A DNA stretch of 64,000 nt, from NCBI GenBank assembly GCA_963839645.1, contig CAWIVZ010000003.1, forward strand, positions 62,001-126,000. The letters are read 5' to 3'. The notes under the pieces were generated by a model that was not told the DNA's origin, ran no database searches, and worked only from the letters and a program-made list of their open reading frames with translations. Of this stretch, positions 1 through 9,322 are shown piece after piece (the stretch's first letter is position 1; each line of letters opens with the position of its first letter). Origin of the DNA: PALSA-911 sp963839645 (GTDB taxonomy: Bacteria; Pseudomonadota; Alphaproteobacteria; Acetobacterales; Acetobacteraceae). The position numbers were made by a program, and so were the translations under genes.

Positions 1-321
<321 letters not shown>

Positions 322-338
322 CAAGGGAAGCGCGGACC

Positions 339-1211
339 ATGGACGGCTTCATCCATCAGATCTTCTCCGGCATCGCCACCGGCGGCATCTATGCCTCGGT
401 CGCGCTGGCGCTGGTGATGATCTACCAGTCGACCCATCACGTGAACTTCGCCCAGGGCGAGATGGCGACGTTTTCCACGTTCATCGCCTACACGCTGATC
501 CAGGCCGGCGTGCCCTATTGGGTCGCGTTGGCCGCGACCTTCGCGATCTCGTTCGCAATGGGGGTGGCGATCGAGCGGATCTTCCTCCGCCCGATGGCGA
601 ACGCGCCGGAACTGTCCTCGGTGGGTGTCTTTATCGGCTTGCTGCTGATCTACACGTCGGTCAGCGGCTGGATCTTCGGCTACACCATCAAGACCTTCCC
701 CACCCCGTTCGACACCGGGCATCCGATGCTGGGCGGCTATGTTTCCGGGCATGAACTGGGTGCGACCGCGGTCACCCTGGTGATGCTGCTGAGTATCTAT
801 GCGTTCTTCCGCTTCACCCGCCTGGGTCTGGCGATGCGCGCGGCGGCCTACAACCCGGTGTCCTCGCGCCTGGTCGGCGTGCGCGTCGGCTGGATGCTGG
901 CGCTGGGCTGGGGCCTGGCCGCCGGCATCGGCGCCATCGCCGGCTGCATGGTGGCGCCGATCGTGTTCCTTGACCCGAACATGATGGCCGGCATCCTGCT
1001 CTATGCCTTCGCCGGCGCCCTGCTGGGCGGGATCACCAATCCGCTGGGCGCGGTGCTCGGCGGCTTCGCCGTCGGCGTGATCGAGAATATCGGCGGCGCC
1101 TATCTCGTGGGCACCGAGTTGAAGCTCACGATGGCGCTGGTCATCATCATCGCGGTGCTGACGGTCAAGCCGTCCGGCCTGCTGGGCAAAACCGTGCAGA
1201 GTCGGGTGTAG
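339..1211 (+). CDS. livH: Branched-chain-type ABC transporter permease LivH
   Basis: A 290-residue, very hydrophobic protein with about eight predicted membrane segments. The N-terminus (GIATGGIYASVALALVMIYQ, then NFAQGEMA) is the characteristic LivH opening, and the C-terminal half has the repeated Gly/Ala-rich segment ALLGGITNPLGAVLGG. It would form half of the inner-membrane channel together with LivM. The ATG is preceded by an AAGGGAAG Shine-Dalgarno-like run. It lies between livF (17-base gap) and livM (3-base gap), and its length is normal for the family. Confidence 0.93.
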   Translation: MDGFIHQIFSGIATGGIYASVALALVMIYQSTHHVNFAQGEMATFSTFIAYTLIQAGVPYWVALAATFAISFAMGVAIERIFLRPMANAPELSSVGVFIGLLLIYTSVSGWIFGYTIKTFPTPFDTGHPMLGGYVSGHELGATAVTLVMLLSIYAFFRFTRLGLAMRAAAYNPVSSRLVGVRVGWMLALGWGLAAGIGAIAGCMVAPIVFLDPNMMAGILLYAFAGALLGGITNPLGAVLGGFAVGVIENIGGAYLVGTELKLTMALVIIIAVLTVKPSGLLGKTVQSRV

Positions 1212-1214
1212 GCC

Positions 1215-2235
1215 ATGAGCAACTCATCGATGACCGCGGGCACCCGGGCGCCCACCCTGCTGAAGCCGGCCATCACGCCGATGTCGGCAGCCGGCGTTCT
1301 TGTCGGCCTGGCGCTGGCAATCGGCGCGGCGTTCTTCTTCAGCAACTACCACCTGTTCCAACTGACCATGGTGGTCGTCTACGCCATCGCCATTCTCGGC
1401 CTGTCGATCGTGACCGGCTTCAACGGTCAGATATCGCTCGGCCACGGCGCGTTCTATGCCATCGGCGCCTACGTCACCGCCATCCTGATGGACAAATGGG
1501 ACATCCCGTATTTCTACACCTTGCCGGTGTCCGCCTTGGTCTGCGCCTGCGTCGGCTTTCTGATCGGCCTGCCGGCGCTGCGCCTCGGCGGGCTGTACCT
1601 GGCGCTTACCACCTTTGCGCTGGCCGTCGCGATTCCCCAGCTGCTCAAGCACAAGTTGCTGGAGGACTTCACCGGCGGCGTGCAGGGCATCGTCATTCTC
1701 AAGCCGGATCCGCCGTTCGACCTGCCCATCAACTCCGACCAGTGGCTGTATCTGTTCACGCTCGGCGTCGGCTGCGTGATGTTCCTGCTGGCGTGGAACC
1801 TGCTGCGCGGCCGGATCGGCCGGGCCATGCGGGCGATCCGCGACCGCGCGGTGGCGGCCGAGGCAATGGGCATCGACATCGCCATGCTGAAGACCCGCAC
1901 CTTCGCGGTCAGCGCCATGTTCACCGGCATCGCCGGGTCGCTCGGCGCCATCGCGGTGCAGTTCGTCGCGCCCGACAGCTTCACGGTGTTCGTGTCGATC
2001 GACCTGTTCGTCGGCATGGTCGTCGGCGGCGCCGCATCGATTGGCGGCGCCGATGTTTGGTGCGCTCTTCATCCAGTTCGTGCCCAATCTGGCCGATGAG
2101 GTCTCCAAGGCCGCGCCCGGCGCGGTGCGCGGCATCATACTGATCGTCTTCCTGTATCTGGCGCCGGCCGGCATGGCCGGCCTGACAAGGATGATGATCC
2201 GTCGCCTGCGCCGGCCGAAAGCGGCCGGCGCCTAA
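1215..2235 (+). CDS. livM: Branched-chain-type ABC transporter permease LivM, frameshifted near base 2047
   Basis: The first frame gives 294 residues of LivM, including GFNGQISLGHGAFYAIGAY, and runs to VVGGAASIGG. The expected continuation, MFGALFIQFVPNLADEVSK, lies one frame later (+1) and ends at 2235. Removing one base near 2047 restores about 339 residues, normal for LivM. The protein is the second permease subunit of this transporter. The break falls in a GC-only stretch and matches the +1 shifts seen in many other genes of the window, so I treat the gene as probably intact. If the shift is real, the last membrane segments would be lost. Confidence 0.88.
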
Positions 2236-2255
2236 TTCCACACAGAGGTAGGACC

Positions 2256-3467
2256 ATGCTGCGTAGAGACTTCCTGATGCTGACGGCCGCGCTTGCTGCG
2301 GGCGGGATTGCCGGCGCCCCCGAGGCGCGCGCGGCGGAAACGCCCGGCGTGACCAAGACCGAGATCAAGATCGGCCAAACCCAATCCTACAGCGGCCCTG
2401 CCTCGTCCTATGGCGCCATAGGCAAGGTGCAGCAGGCCTATTTCGATATGATCAATGCCCAGGGCGGCATCAACGGCCGGAAGATCACCTTCCTGTCGCT
2501 CGATGACGGGTATTCCCCGCCGCGCACGGTGGAGCAGACCCGCAAGCTGGTTGAGCAGGAAGGCGTGGCCATCATGTTCAACTCGCTCGGCACGCCGACC
2601 AATTCGGCGGTGCAGAAATACCTGAACCAGAAGAAGGTGCCGCAATTGTTCGTCGCCACCGGTGGCGACAAATGGGGCGATCCGGAACACTTCCCCTGGA
2701 CCATGGGCTGGCAGACCAGCTACCGCGCCGAGGCGCAGATCTACGCCAAATACATCCTGGCCGAGAAGCCAAACGCCAAGATCGGCCTGCTCTATCAGAA
2801 CGATGATTTCGGCAAGGACTACGTCAATGGCCTGAAGGACGTGCTCGGCGCCGATCGTTTTGCCAAGATGGTCACCGTGGTTTCCTACGAGGCGACCGAC
2901 GCGACGATCGACAGCCAGCTCGTATCCCTCAAGACCGCCGGAGCGGATGTGCTGATCACCGCCACGGTGCCGAAATTCGGCGCCATGTCGATCCGCAAGG
3001 TGCATGAGCTGGACTGGCATCCGATGCACATCATGAGCAATGTCGCGATCTCCGTCGGCACGGTGATCGAGCCGGGTGGCAAGGAAAATGCGATCGGCCT
3101 GATCAGCGCCGACTTCCGCAAGGACGCGACCGACCCGACCTGGAAGGACGATGCCGGGATCAAGCAATGGCGCGACTTCATGAACGCGCACATGCCGGGC
3201 GCGGACCAGGCCGACAACAATTACCTGTATGGCTACAGCGTCGTGCAGACGCTGATGCAGGTGTTGAAGCAATGCGGCGATGATCTCTCGCGCGAAAATA
3301 TTATGAAGCAGGCCGCCAGCATCAAGGACGAGGTGATCCCGACCTTGCTGCCGGGCATCCTGGTCAACACCAGCCCGACCAATTTCCATCCGCTGCGCCA
3401 GTTGCAGTTGCAGCGCTGGGACGGCAAGGCCTGGGTGCTGTTCGGCAAGGTCCTGCAGGCCGACTGA
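2256..3467 (+). CDS. Periplasmic branched-chain-type ABC transporter substrate-binding protein (Tat signal)
   Basis: This 403-residue protein belongs to the Leu/Ile/Val-binding-protein family. It opens with a twin-arginine signal (RRDFLM at residues 3-8, hydrophobic core, then cleavage near ARAAE), so it is probably exported folded. The mature part has the usual layout: EIKIGQTQSYSGPAS, the AQGGINGRKI loop, and LYQNDDFGKDYVNGLKD. It closes the livF-livH-livM-SBP operon 20 bases after livM. Neighbouring oxidoreductase and decarboxylase-like genes suggest an aromatic or organic-acid ligand rather than an amino acid, but nothing in the sequence fixes the ligand. Confidence 0.92.
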   Translation: MLRRDFLMLTAALAAGGIAGAPEARAAETPGVTKTEIKIGQTQSYSGPASSYGAIGKVQQAYFDMINAQGGINGRKITFLSLDDGYSPPRTVEQTRKLVEQEGVAIMFNSLGTPTNSAVQKYLNQKKVPQLFVATGGDKWGDPEHFPWTMGWQTSYRAEAQIYAKYILAEKPNAKIGLLYQNDDFGKDYVNGLKDVLGADRFAKMVTVVSYEATDATIDSQLVSLKTAGADVLITATVPKFGAMSIRKVHELDWHPMHIMSNVAISVGTVIEPGGKENAIGLISADFRKDATDPTWKDDAGIKQWRDFMNAHMPGADQADNNYLYGYSVVQTLMQVLKQCGDDLSRENIMKQAASIKDEVIPTLLPGILVNTSPTNFHPLRQLQLQRWDGKAWVLFGKVLQAD

Positions 3468-3476
3468 TGTCCGGTG

Positions 3477-3502
3477 GGACGGGGGGCTGTTGCCCCCCGT
3501 CC
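3477..3502 (+). terminator. Perfect 11-bp hairpin between transporter genes and SDR
   Basis: An 11-base perfect stem (3477-3487 with 3492-3502) closes a 4-base TGTT loop ten bases after the substrate-binding protein stop. No T-run follows, so a classical Rho-independent terminator is doubtful. A partial terminator or an mRNA-stabilising 3' hairpin that lets the binding-protein message outlast the rest is more likely. Confidence 0.45.
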
Positions 3503-3548
3503 GTTCCGACCTACACTCCGCGCCATCGAAGGCGAGGGAGAAAACAAC

Positions 3549-4352
3549 ATGCTGGATCTGACCGGTAAGGTCGCGATTGTCACGGGGGCCGGATCGGTCG
3601 GTCCGGGCTGGGGCAATGGGAAAGCCACGGCGACGCTGCTGGCGCGCCAGGGCGCCGCGGTGTTCCTGATCGACATCAACCCGGAGGCGGTGGCCGAAAC
3701 CAAATCCATTATCGAAGGCGAGGGCGGCACCTGCGCCACCCATGTCTGCAACATGCTGCAGGCGGCGGACGTGCAGGAGATGGTTCAGGCCTGCCTGGAC
3801 CGTTTCAAGCGCATCGACATCCTGGTGAACAATGTCGGCGGGTCGGAGCCGGGCAACGTGGTGACCATGCCCGAGGAAGTGTTCGACCGGCAGATCGCCT
3901 TCAACCTGAAAACCGCTTTCCTCGGCTGCAAATACGTCATTCCGGTTATGGAGGGCCAGGGCAAGGGCGCGATCGTCAACATCTCCTCGGTCGCCGGCGT
4001 GCGCAATTCGCGCGGCGGGCGCACCCATGTCGGCTACAGCGCGTCCAAGGCCGCGGTCATCCAGTTCTCCCGCTCCACGGCGGGCGCCTTTGCCGCCAAG
4101 AACATCCGCTGCAACACCGTGCTGCCCGGCCTGATGCATACGCCGCTGGTCGAGTACCGGTTGGCGCGGCAGATCGCCGGCAATGATGCCGCCGCGCTGA
4201 TCGCCTCGCGCAACGCGCAGGTGCCGATGGGCAAGATGGGCACCGGCTGGGATGTGGCGCACGCCGTGCTGTTCCTGGTCTCCGACGAGGCGGGCTTCAT
4301 CACCGGCACCGAGATCGTGGTGGACGGCGGCATGATCGCCGGCCTCGGTTGA
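3549..4352 (+). CDS. SDR-family NAD(P)-dependent oxidoreductase
   Basis: This 267-residue classical short-chain dehydrogenase carries a slightly expanded cofactor loop (TGAGSVGPGWGNGKATA) near residues 13-29, NNVGG near 95, a serine in NISSVAG, and the YSASK catalytic Tyr/Lys pair around residues 160-164. It ends with the common IVVDGGMIAGLG tail. The ATG at 3549 is chosen because a purine-rich GGCGAGGGAG precedes it; the reading frame stays open further upstream without a good start. The gene follows the transporter operon after a hairpin and precedes a CMD-like protein. It probably oxidises or reduces an alcohol/ketone intermediate of the imported compound. Confidence 0.9.
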   Translation: MLDLTGKVAIVTGAGSVGPGWGNGKATATLLARQGAAVFLIDINPEAVAETKSIIEGEGGTCATHVCNMLQAADVQEMVQACLDRFKRIDILVNNVGGSEPGNVVTMPEEVFDRQIAFNLKTAFLGCKYVIPVMEGQGKGAIVNISSVAGVRNSRGGRTHVGYSASKAAVIQFSRSTAGAFAAKNIRCNTVLPGLMHTPLVEYRLARQIAGNDAAALIASRNAQVPMGKMGTGWDVAHAVLFLVSDEAGFITGTEIVVDGGMIAGLG

Positions 4353-4383
4353 CCGTACAGAACTCAAAAAAGGAAACAACTCC

Positions 4384-4944
4384 ATGACCGGTGAACGCTT
4401 TTCTACGCAAACCCTCGAGGAGATGACCCCCGAGCAGCGCAAGGCCGCCGAGGCGATCCTGGCCGGCCCGCGCGGCGGCATGAGGGGGCCGTTCAAGGCC
4501 CTGTTGCGCAGCCCAGACCTCGCCGACAAGATCCAGCGTGTCGGCGAGTATGTCCGCTTCCGCAGTTCCCTGCATCCGCGCCTGAACGAGCTCGGCATTC
4601 TTCTGGTCGGCCGCTACTGGACGGCGCAGTACGAATTCTACGCCCATCGCATTCTGGCTGAGAAGGCCGGCCTGTCGCCCTCCATCTGCCAGGCCATCGC
4701 CGAAGGCCGCCGTCCCGAGACCATGGACGAGGAGGAACGCGTTGTATGGGAATTCGGCAACGAGCTGCTGCAGACCAAGGAAGTATCGGATGCGAAGTTC
4801 AACGCCGTGAAGGAGAAGTTCGGCGAACAGGGTGTCATCGATCTGGTCGGTGGCATGGGCTACTACACCATCGTTTCGATGGTGCTGAACGTCGACCGCG
4901 TGCCGTTGCCGGCGGATGCGGTGCCGCTGAAGAAACTGGCCTGA
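4384..4944 (+). CDS. Carboxymuconolactone decarboxylase-like (AhpD-fold) protein
   Basis: A 186-residue helical protein of the CMD/AhpD superfamily, with the core NELGILLVGRYWTAQYEFYAHR near residues 63-84. It has no CxxC pair, so a peroxidase-type role is unlikely and a decarboxylase or lyase-like role is more plausible. An AAAAAGGAAACAAC leader precedes the ATG. It sits between two SDR genes on the same strand. A second CMD-like gene, also without CxxC, occurs in the other catabolic island at 53.1 kb. The substrate cannot be read from sequence. Confidence 0.85.
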   Translation: MTGERFSTQTLEEMTPEQRKAAEAILAGPRGGMRGPFKALLRSPDLADKIQRVGEYVRFRSSLHPRLNELGILLVGRYWTAQYEFYAHRILAEKAGLSPSICQAIAEGRRPETMDEEERVVWEFGNELLQTKEVSDAKFNAVKEKFGEQGVIDLVGGMGYYTIVSMVLNVDRVPLPADAVPLKKLA

Positions 4945-4950
4945 CGCGTC

Positions 4951-4976
4951 CTGCCGCCCCACGAGAGGGGCGGCAG
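4951..4976 (+). terminator. 10-bp GC hairpin between CMD-like gene and SDR
   Basis: A perfect 10-base stem (4951-4960 with 4967-4976) closes a 6-base ACGAGA loop in the 51-base gap. No T-run follows, so this may be an attenuator or a processing or stability element within one transcript. Confidence 0.4.
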
Positions 4977-4995
4977 CTACACGGAGACGAGAGAA

Positions 4996-6048
4996 ATGGC
5001 TGACAGGATCGCCGTCATTGCCGGCGCAACCGGCGCCGCCGCGTGCCGGCTGGTGGAATTGCTGGCGGCAACGCCGGGCTGGCAGGTGGTTGGCCTTTGC
5101 CGCAACCCGCCCAAGGGTGCGCCGGCGAATGTCCGCTACATCGCCACCGACCTCACCAGCGCCGCCTCGGTCCAGGCCGCCGTTGCCCAGGCCGGCGCCG
5201 TCACGCACATGGTCTACGCTGCCCGCGCCCCATTCGGAGAAGGCGGCGTGGAAGACGTGCCCGGCAACGTCGCGCTGCTGGAGAACGTGCTGGCGGCGGT
5301 CGATACGCCCGCCTTGCAGCACGTGCACCTGGTGGAAGGCGGCAAATGGTACGGCATGCATCTCGGCCCATTTCCCACGCCGGCCGAGGAGGATGACCCC
5401 CGTCATCTGCCGCCGAATTTCTACTACGACCAGCAAGACCTGATCACTTCGCGCAAACAAGGAAAATCCTGGGTCTGGACCGCCAGCCGGCCCAGTTTCA
5501 TCGTCGATTTCGCCCCGCAGCGCGCGCGCAACCTGATCTCCACCCTCGGGGTCTACGCGGCGATGTGCCGGGAGCTGAACACCGATTTCAACTTCCCCGG
5601 CCGCGCCGGCAGCTACCATTCCCTGGTGGAACTGACCGACGCGACCCAGCTTGCGCGTTCGATCCTGTGGATGTTCAACACACCGGCGGCCGGCGATCAG
5701 GCGTTCAACGTCACCAACGGCGATCTGTTTCGCTGGTCCCGCCTATGGCCGCGCCTGGCCGCCTATTTCGGCCTGAACCCCGGCACCGTGCGCACCCTGC
5801 CGATGGAACGCTGGATGGCTGACAAGGAGCCGGTCTGGGAGCGCATCTGCGAGAAATACCAGCTGGTGCGCCAGCCCATGGGCGATGTCGCGCGCTGGGA
5901 TTTCGCCGATTTCTCTCTCGGGCTGGCGCATGATCTTTGCTCCAGCATGAACCGCGCGCGCCGCCTTGGCTTCCACGACCTGGAAGACACCGAGCGCATG
6001 TTCATCCGCCACCTGGATGCCTATCGCGCGGCCCGGATCCTGCCGTAG
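4996..6048 (+). CDS. PRISE-like SDR oxidoreductase (progesterone 5-beta-reductase/iridoid synthase type)
   Basis: This 350-residue extended SDR has an N-terminal Rossmann motif IAGATGAAA (residues 8-16) and a NFYYDQQDLI segment around residue 141. In the plant-type progesterone 5-beta-reductase/iridoid synthase (PRISE) family the equivalent segment carries the catalytic tyrosine (NFYYxxED). The later NVTNGDLFRWSRLWP segment also fits that family. PRISE enzymes reduce activated C=C bonds of enones using NADPH. The gene ends a forward run of transporter and catabolic genes, suggesting that an unsaturated ketone or terpenoid-like intermediate is processed. Family assignment is by motif only. Confidence 0.82.
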   Translation: MADRIAVIAGATGAAACRLVELLAATPGWQVVGLCRNPPKGAPANVRYIATDLTSAASVQAAVAQAGAVTHMVYAARAPFGEGGVEDVPGNVALLENVLAAVDTPALQHVHLVEGGKWYGMHLGPFPTPAEEDDPRHLPPNFYYDQQDLITSRKQGKSWVWTASRPSFIVDFAPQRARNLISTLGVYAAMCRELNTDFNFPGRAGSYHSLVELTDATQLARSILWMFNTPAAGDQAFNVTNGDLFRWSRLWPRLAAYFGLNPGTVRTLPMERWMADKEPVWERICEKYQLVRQPMGDVARWDFADFSLGLAHDLCSSMNRARRLGFHDLEDTERMFIRHLDAYRAARILP

Positions 6049-6052
6049 GTCT

Positions 6053-6886
6053 TCATCCCGCGCCGAAGCCGAATAGCCGCCGAGGCGTGTCCCAGAATAG
6101 TTTTTGCCGCTCCGCCGGGTCGGGAAACAGCGTCTCCACGAGGCTCAGCAACGGCGCGTAGTCGAGCCGCTCAGGCGCGCGCAGGAACGGCCAGTCGGAG
6201 CCCCATACGCAGGCATCCAGGCCGAAGGCCTCCACCAGGGCGCGCACGAAGGGCCAGGTGTCGGTGTAGGGGTATGGCCGGCGGGAGAACTTCATCAGCC
6301 CAGATAGTTTCACGCTGGCCCTCCCGGTCGCCGCCAAGGCGAGGAGGGCCCTGAACCCCGGTTGATCCAGCCCGGCTTCCGGCGTCGGCCGTCCGCAATG
6401 ATCGATCAGCACGCGCACCGGCGCCGCCGCGATCACCGGCAGCAGGGCCAGCATCTGGTCGTGCTCCACCTGCACCTGCAGGAACAGGTCGAGGTCTGCC
6501 AGCTTCGCAACCAGTTCCCGCCCGGCTGCGTAGCGCGCCACGCCATCGAAGGTGGGATTGAACGCCACCCCCACCATGCCCTGCGCCTTGAGCGACCGCA
6601 GCGCCGGCAGGCCGATGTCGAACGGCACCACGGCGATGCCCTTCAGCCGGCCCTCGGCGTGTTCGATCGCATCCAGCAGGCATCGGAGGTCGGTGCCGTA
6701 GCCGGAATTCGGCGCCACCACGAGCGAGTGGCGCACGCCGTGGCTGTCCATCACCCGCAGCAATTGCGCGGCGGTGCCGATTTCCTGCCCGGCGGGGCGA
6801 TACGGATTGTCGGCGCCGTAGGGAAACCGCGCGGGGTCGAGCACGTGGTTGTGGCAATCGATCTTGGGCTCTTCAAACAGATGCAC
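6053..6886 (-). CDS. Amidohydrolase-family protein (LigI/COG3618-like lactonase)
   Basis: The protein starts close to the metal-binding IDCHNHV, then shows VLIDHCGRP and WGSDWPFLRAP, the pattern of 2-pyrone-4,6-dicarboxylate lactonase-like amidohydrolases. These hydrolyse lactones or related esters in aromatic catabolism. I chose the GTG at 6886 (277 residues), which has a GGAAA run upstream and lies 17 bases after the preceding gene's stop. An ATG at 6940 would add 18 residues and overlap the upstream gene by 37 bases. It forms a reverse-strand pair with the molybdopterin hydroxylase and converges with the SDR, with only 4 bases between. Confidence 0.85.
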   Translation of the reverse strand: MHLFEEPKIDCHNHVLDPARFPYGADNPYRPAGQEIGTAAQLLRVMDSHGVRHSLVVAPNSGYGTDLRCLLDAIEHAEGRLKGIAVVPFDIGLPALRSLKAQGMVGVAFNPTFDGVARYAAGRELVAKLADLDLFLQVQVEHDQMLALLPVIAAAPVRVLIDHCGRPTPEAGLDQPGFRALLALAATGRASVKLSGLMKFSRRPYPYTDTWPFVRALVEAFGLDACVWGSDWPFLRAPERLDYAPLLSLVETLFPDPAERQKLFWDTPRRLFGFGAG

Positions 6887-6903
6887 GGGCGGGTTTCCGT
6901 TGT

Positions 6904-9213
6904 TCAAACCGACGATTTCGCCTGCTCGATTGCCCGCCACACCCGCTCCGGCGTCGCCGGCATGTCGATATGGCGGACACCGAGCGGCGCCAGGGCGTTG
7001 AGAATGGCGGCAATCACCGCCTGCGGGGCGGCGATCGCGCCGGCCTGGCCCGCGCCCTTCACCCCCAGCGGATTGGCATTGGTCGGCACGCCGTTCAGGT
7101 GGATGGCGAGGTCGGGAAGGTTGTCGGCCCGCGGCACCGCGTAGTCCATGTAAGAGCCGCTGAGCAGCTGCCCGCTATCGGGATCGTAGGCGGTATGCTC
7201 CAGCATCGCCTGCCCGATCCCCTGCGCCACGCCGCCCTGCACCTGGCCGATCGTCAGCATGGGATTGATGATTTCGCCGAAATCATCGACGCCGGTGTAG
7301 CGTAGCAGCGCGACGTGGCCGGTCTCAGGATCGATCTCCACCTCGGCGATATGGCAGCCATTGGGAAAGGTGATGAGGTCGAGCAGGTTCCATTCATAGG
7401 TATCCAGGCTCGCGGGCTCGTTCGCCGGGTTGGGGCCTTCCCGCACCACCCGGGCCAGTTCCAGCAGACCGATGGAACGGTCCTCGGCGCGAAAACGGCC
7501 CTCCGTGAACTGGATGGCCCCTAGCGGCGCTTGCAACAGCCGCGCGGCAATGATGCGGCCCTTGGCGATGACGCCGTCGATGGCCTTGACCAGCGCCGCG
7601 CCACCCATGTGCATCGAGCGCGCGCCGCCATGGCCGTTGCCGTCGCGGATGATCTCGGTGTCCGCCTGCCGATAGAGGAAACTTTCGATCGGCAGTCCAA
7701 GCCGGTCGGAAGCGATCTGTGGGAAGCTGGTCTCATGGCCCTGGCCGTTCGATTGCGTCCCGAGCAGCAGGCTTACCCGGTCGTTCGCTTCGAAACGGAT
7801 TTCGGCGCCCTCGTTCGGTGCGCCGCGGGCGGTTTCCAGGAAGCAGGTCACGCCGATGCCGCGCAGCCTGCCCCGGCTTTCCGCCGTCTTCCGCCGATCC
7901 GGGAACCCCGGAAAATCGGCGGCGGCCAAAGCGCGGTCGATATTGCCGGCGAACACGCCGCCATCGATCGTGGTGGCCATCGCCGTGCGATGCGGGAATT
8001 TGGCCACCAGATTGCGCCGACGCAACTCGATGGCGTCGATTCCCACCACCGGCGCCGCCGCGTCGATCAGCCGCTCGATCAGATAGTTCGCCTCCGGCTT
8101 GCCGGCGCCGCGATAGGCGTCGACCGGCACCGTGTTGGTGAACACGCCATGCACATCCATGAACACGGCCGGAATGTCATAGCCGGCGCCCATGGCGTTG
8201 CCCGGCGCGTTGGTGGAACTGCCCGGTCCGCCGGTCGACATGGCCGCGCCGAGATTGGCGAGGGTTGCGACATCCAGCGCCAGGAACCGCCCATCCTCGT
8301 CCAGCGCCAGCCGGGCGCGGGAGACATTGTCGCGGCCATGCGCGGTGGAAACGAAATCCTCGCCATGCCCGGAAACCCATTTCACCGGCCGGCGGAAACG
8401 CCGCGCGGCCCACAGCACCAGCACATATTCCGGATAGAGCCCGTTCTTGACACCGAACCCACCGCCGACATCGGGACAGGAAACCTGGATCCGGTCCGGC
8501 GGAATCCTAAATACCGTGTCGGCGAGCGGCTGGCGGATGCCATGCACGCCCTGGCCGGACAGCAGCAGGTGGAAAACCTGCGTCGCCGGATCGTACTCGC
8601 CGATGGCGGCGCGATGCTCCAGCGGTGTGACGATCAGGCGGTTGTTGACCAGCTCCAGCTCCACCACATGCGCCGCGCCGGCGAACGCGGCCCGCACGGC
8701 GGACTGGTCGCCCTTCTGGAAGCGGTAGGAGACATTGTTCGGGATATCGTCCCAAAGCTGGGGTGCGCCCGGTGCCACGGCCTGTCGCAAATCGACAACG
8801 CAGGCCAGAGGTTCGTAGCGCAAATCCACCAACTCGGCGGCGTCGATCGCCGCCATGCGGCTTTCCGCCACGACGAATGCCACCGGCTCGCCGACATGGC
8901 GCACCCGGTCGGCCGCCAGGGCAAAACGGTCGGGAATGCGCATCGGCTCGACGGTCGCGACCTTCGCGGTGCAGGGCAGGGGACCCAGCCCATCTGCGCG
9001 CAAATCCTTGGCGTCGAACACGCCGAGCACGCCAGGGACCGCAAGCGCGGCCTTTAAGTCGATCCCCTCGATCCGGGCGTGGGCGTGCGGTGAGCGGATC
9101 ACTTGGACATAAAGCTGGTCGGCACGGTTGATGTCGTCGGTGAAGCAGCCCTTTCCGGTGAGAAAACGCTGATCTTCCAAGCGCCGGATCGACTGTCCAC
9201 TCAATTCGTTCAT
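6904..9213 (-). CDS. Xanthine dehydrogenase-family molybdopterin-binding subunit, catalytic Glu replaced by Gln
   Basis: A 769-residue large subunit of the molybdenum hydroxylase family (CoxL/aldehyde oxidase type). It has the GGGFGVKN molybdopterin motif at residues 250-257 and AYRGAGKPE near 366, which is not the AYRCSFR loop of form I CO dehydrogenase. Near the C-terminus the loop reads GVKGAGQAG, with Gln723 (CAG at 7047-7045) where the family normally has the catalytic glutamate (GVGE/GAGE). The FeS and FAD partner subunits are not adjacent. The gene is divergent from nadE and followed by the LigI-like amidohydrolase. It probably hydroxylates a carbonyl or N-heterocycle if active. Confidence 0.9.
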   Translation of the reverse strand: MNELSGQSIRRLEDQRFLTGKGCFTDDINRADQLYVQVIRSPHAHARIEGIDLKAALAVPGVLGVFDAKDLRADGLGPLPCTAKVATVEPMRIPDRFALAADRVRHVGEPVAFVVAESRMAAIDAAELVDLRYEPLACVVDLRQAVAPGAPQLWDDIPNNVSYRFQKGDQSAVRAAFAGAAHVVELELVNNRLIVTPLEHRAAIGEYDPATQVFHLLLSGQGVHGIRQPLADTVFRIPPDRIQVSCPDVGGGFGVKNGLYPEYVLVLWAARRFRRPVKWVSGHGEDFVSTAHGRDNVSRARLALDEDGRFLALDVATLANLGAAMSTGGPGSSTNAPGNAMGAGYDIPAVFMDVHGVFTNTVPVDAYRGAGKPEANYLIERLIDAAAPVVGIDAIELRRRNLVAKFPHRTAMATTIDGGVFAGNIDRALAAADFPGFPDRRKTAESRGRLRGIGVTCFLETARGAPNEGAEIRFEANDRVSLLLGTQSNGQGHETSFPQIASDRLGLPIESFLYRQADTEIIRDGNGHGGARSMHMGGAALVKAIDGVIAKGRIIAARLLQAPLGAIQFTEGRFRAEDRSIGLLELARVVREGPNPANEPASLDTYEWNLLDLITFPNGCHIAEVEIDPETGHVALLRYTGVDDFGEIINPMLTIGQVQGGVAQGIGQAMLEHTAYDPDSGQLLSGSYMDYAVPRADNLPDLAIHLNGVPTNANPLGVKGAGQAGAIAAPQAVIAAILNALAPLGVRHIDMPATPERVWRAIEQAKSSV

Positions 9214-9322
9214 CTCTGATGCCCCGTACTTGTCCGCCGGTTATCATGGCACAGATCGGTCATTCCCTGCGCGAGTGCCGTCGCCTCTTTCCCTGTCGCG
9301 CATGTCGGGCCAAAGTCCGTGC

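Noticed and set aside
2232..4598. A 788-residue open frame on the - strand across the binding protein and SDR
   Set aside because: It lies opposite two well-supported genes and shows only low-complexity His/Arg/Asp-rich antisense sequence.
7531..9057. A 508-residue + strand frame opposite the molybdenum hydroxylase
   Set aside because: The reverse-strand gene has all family motifs; this frame has none.
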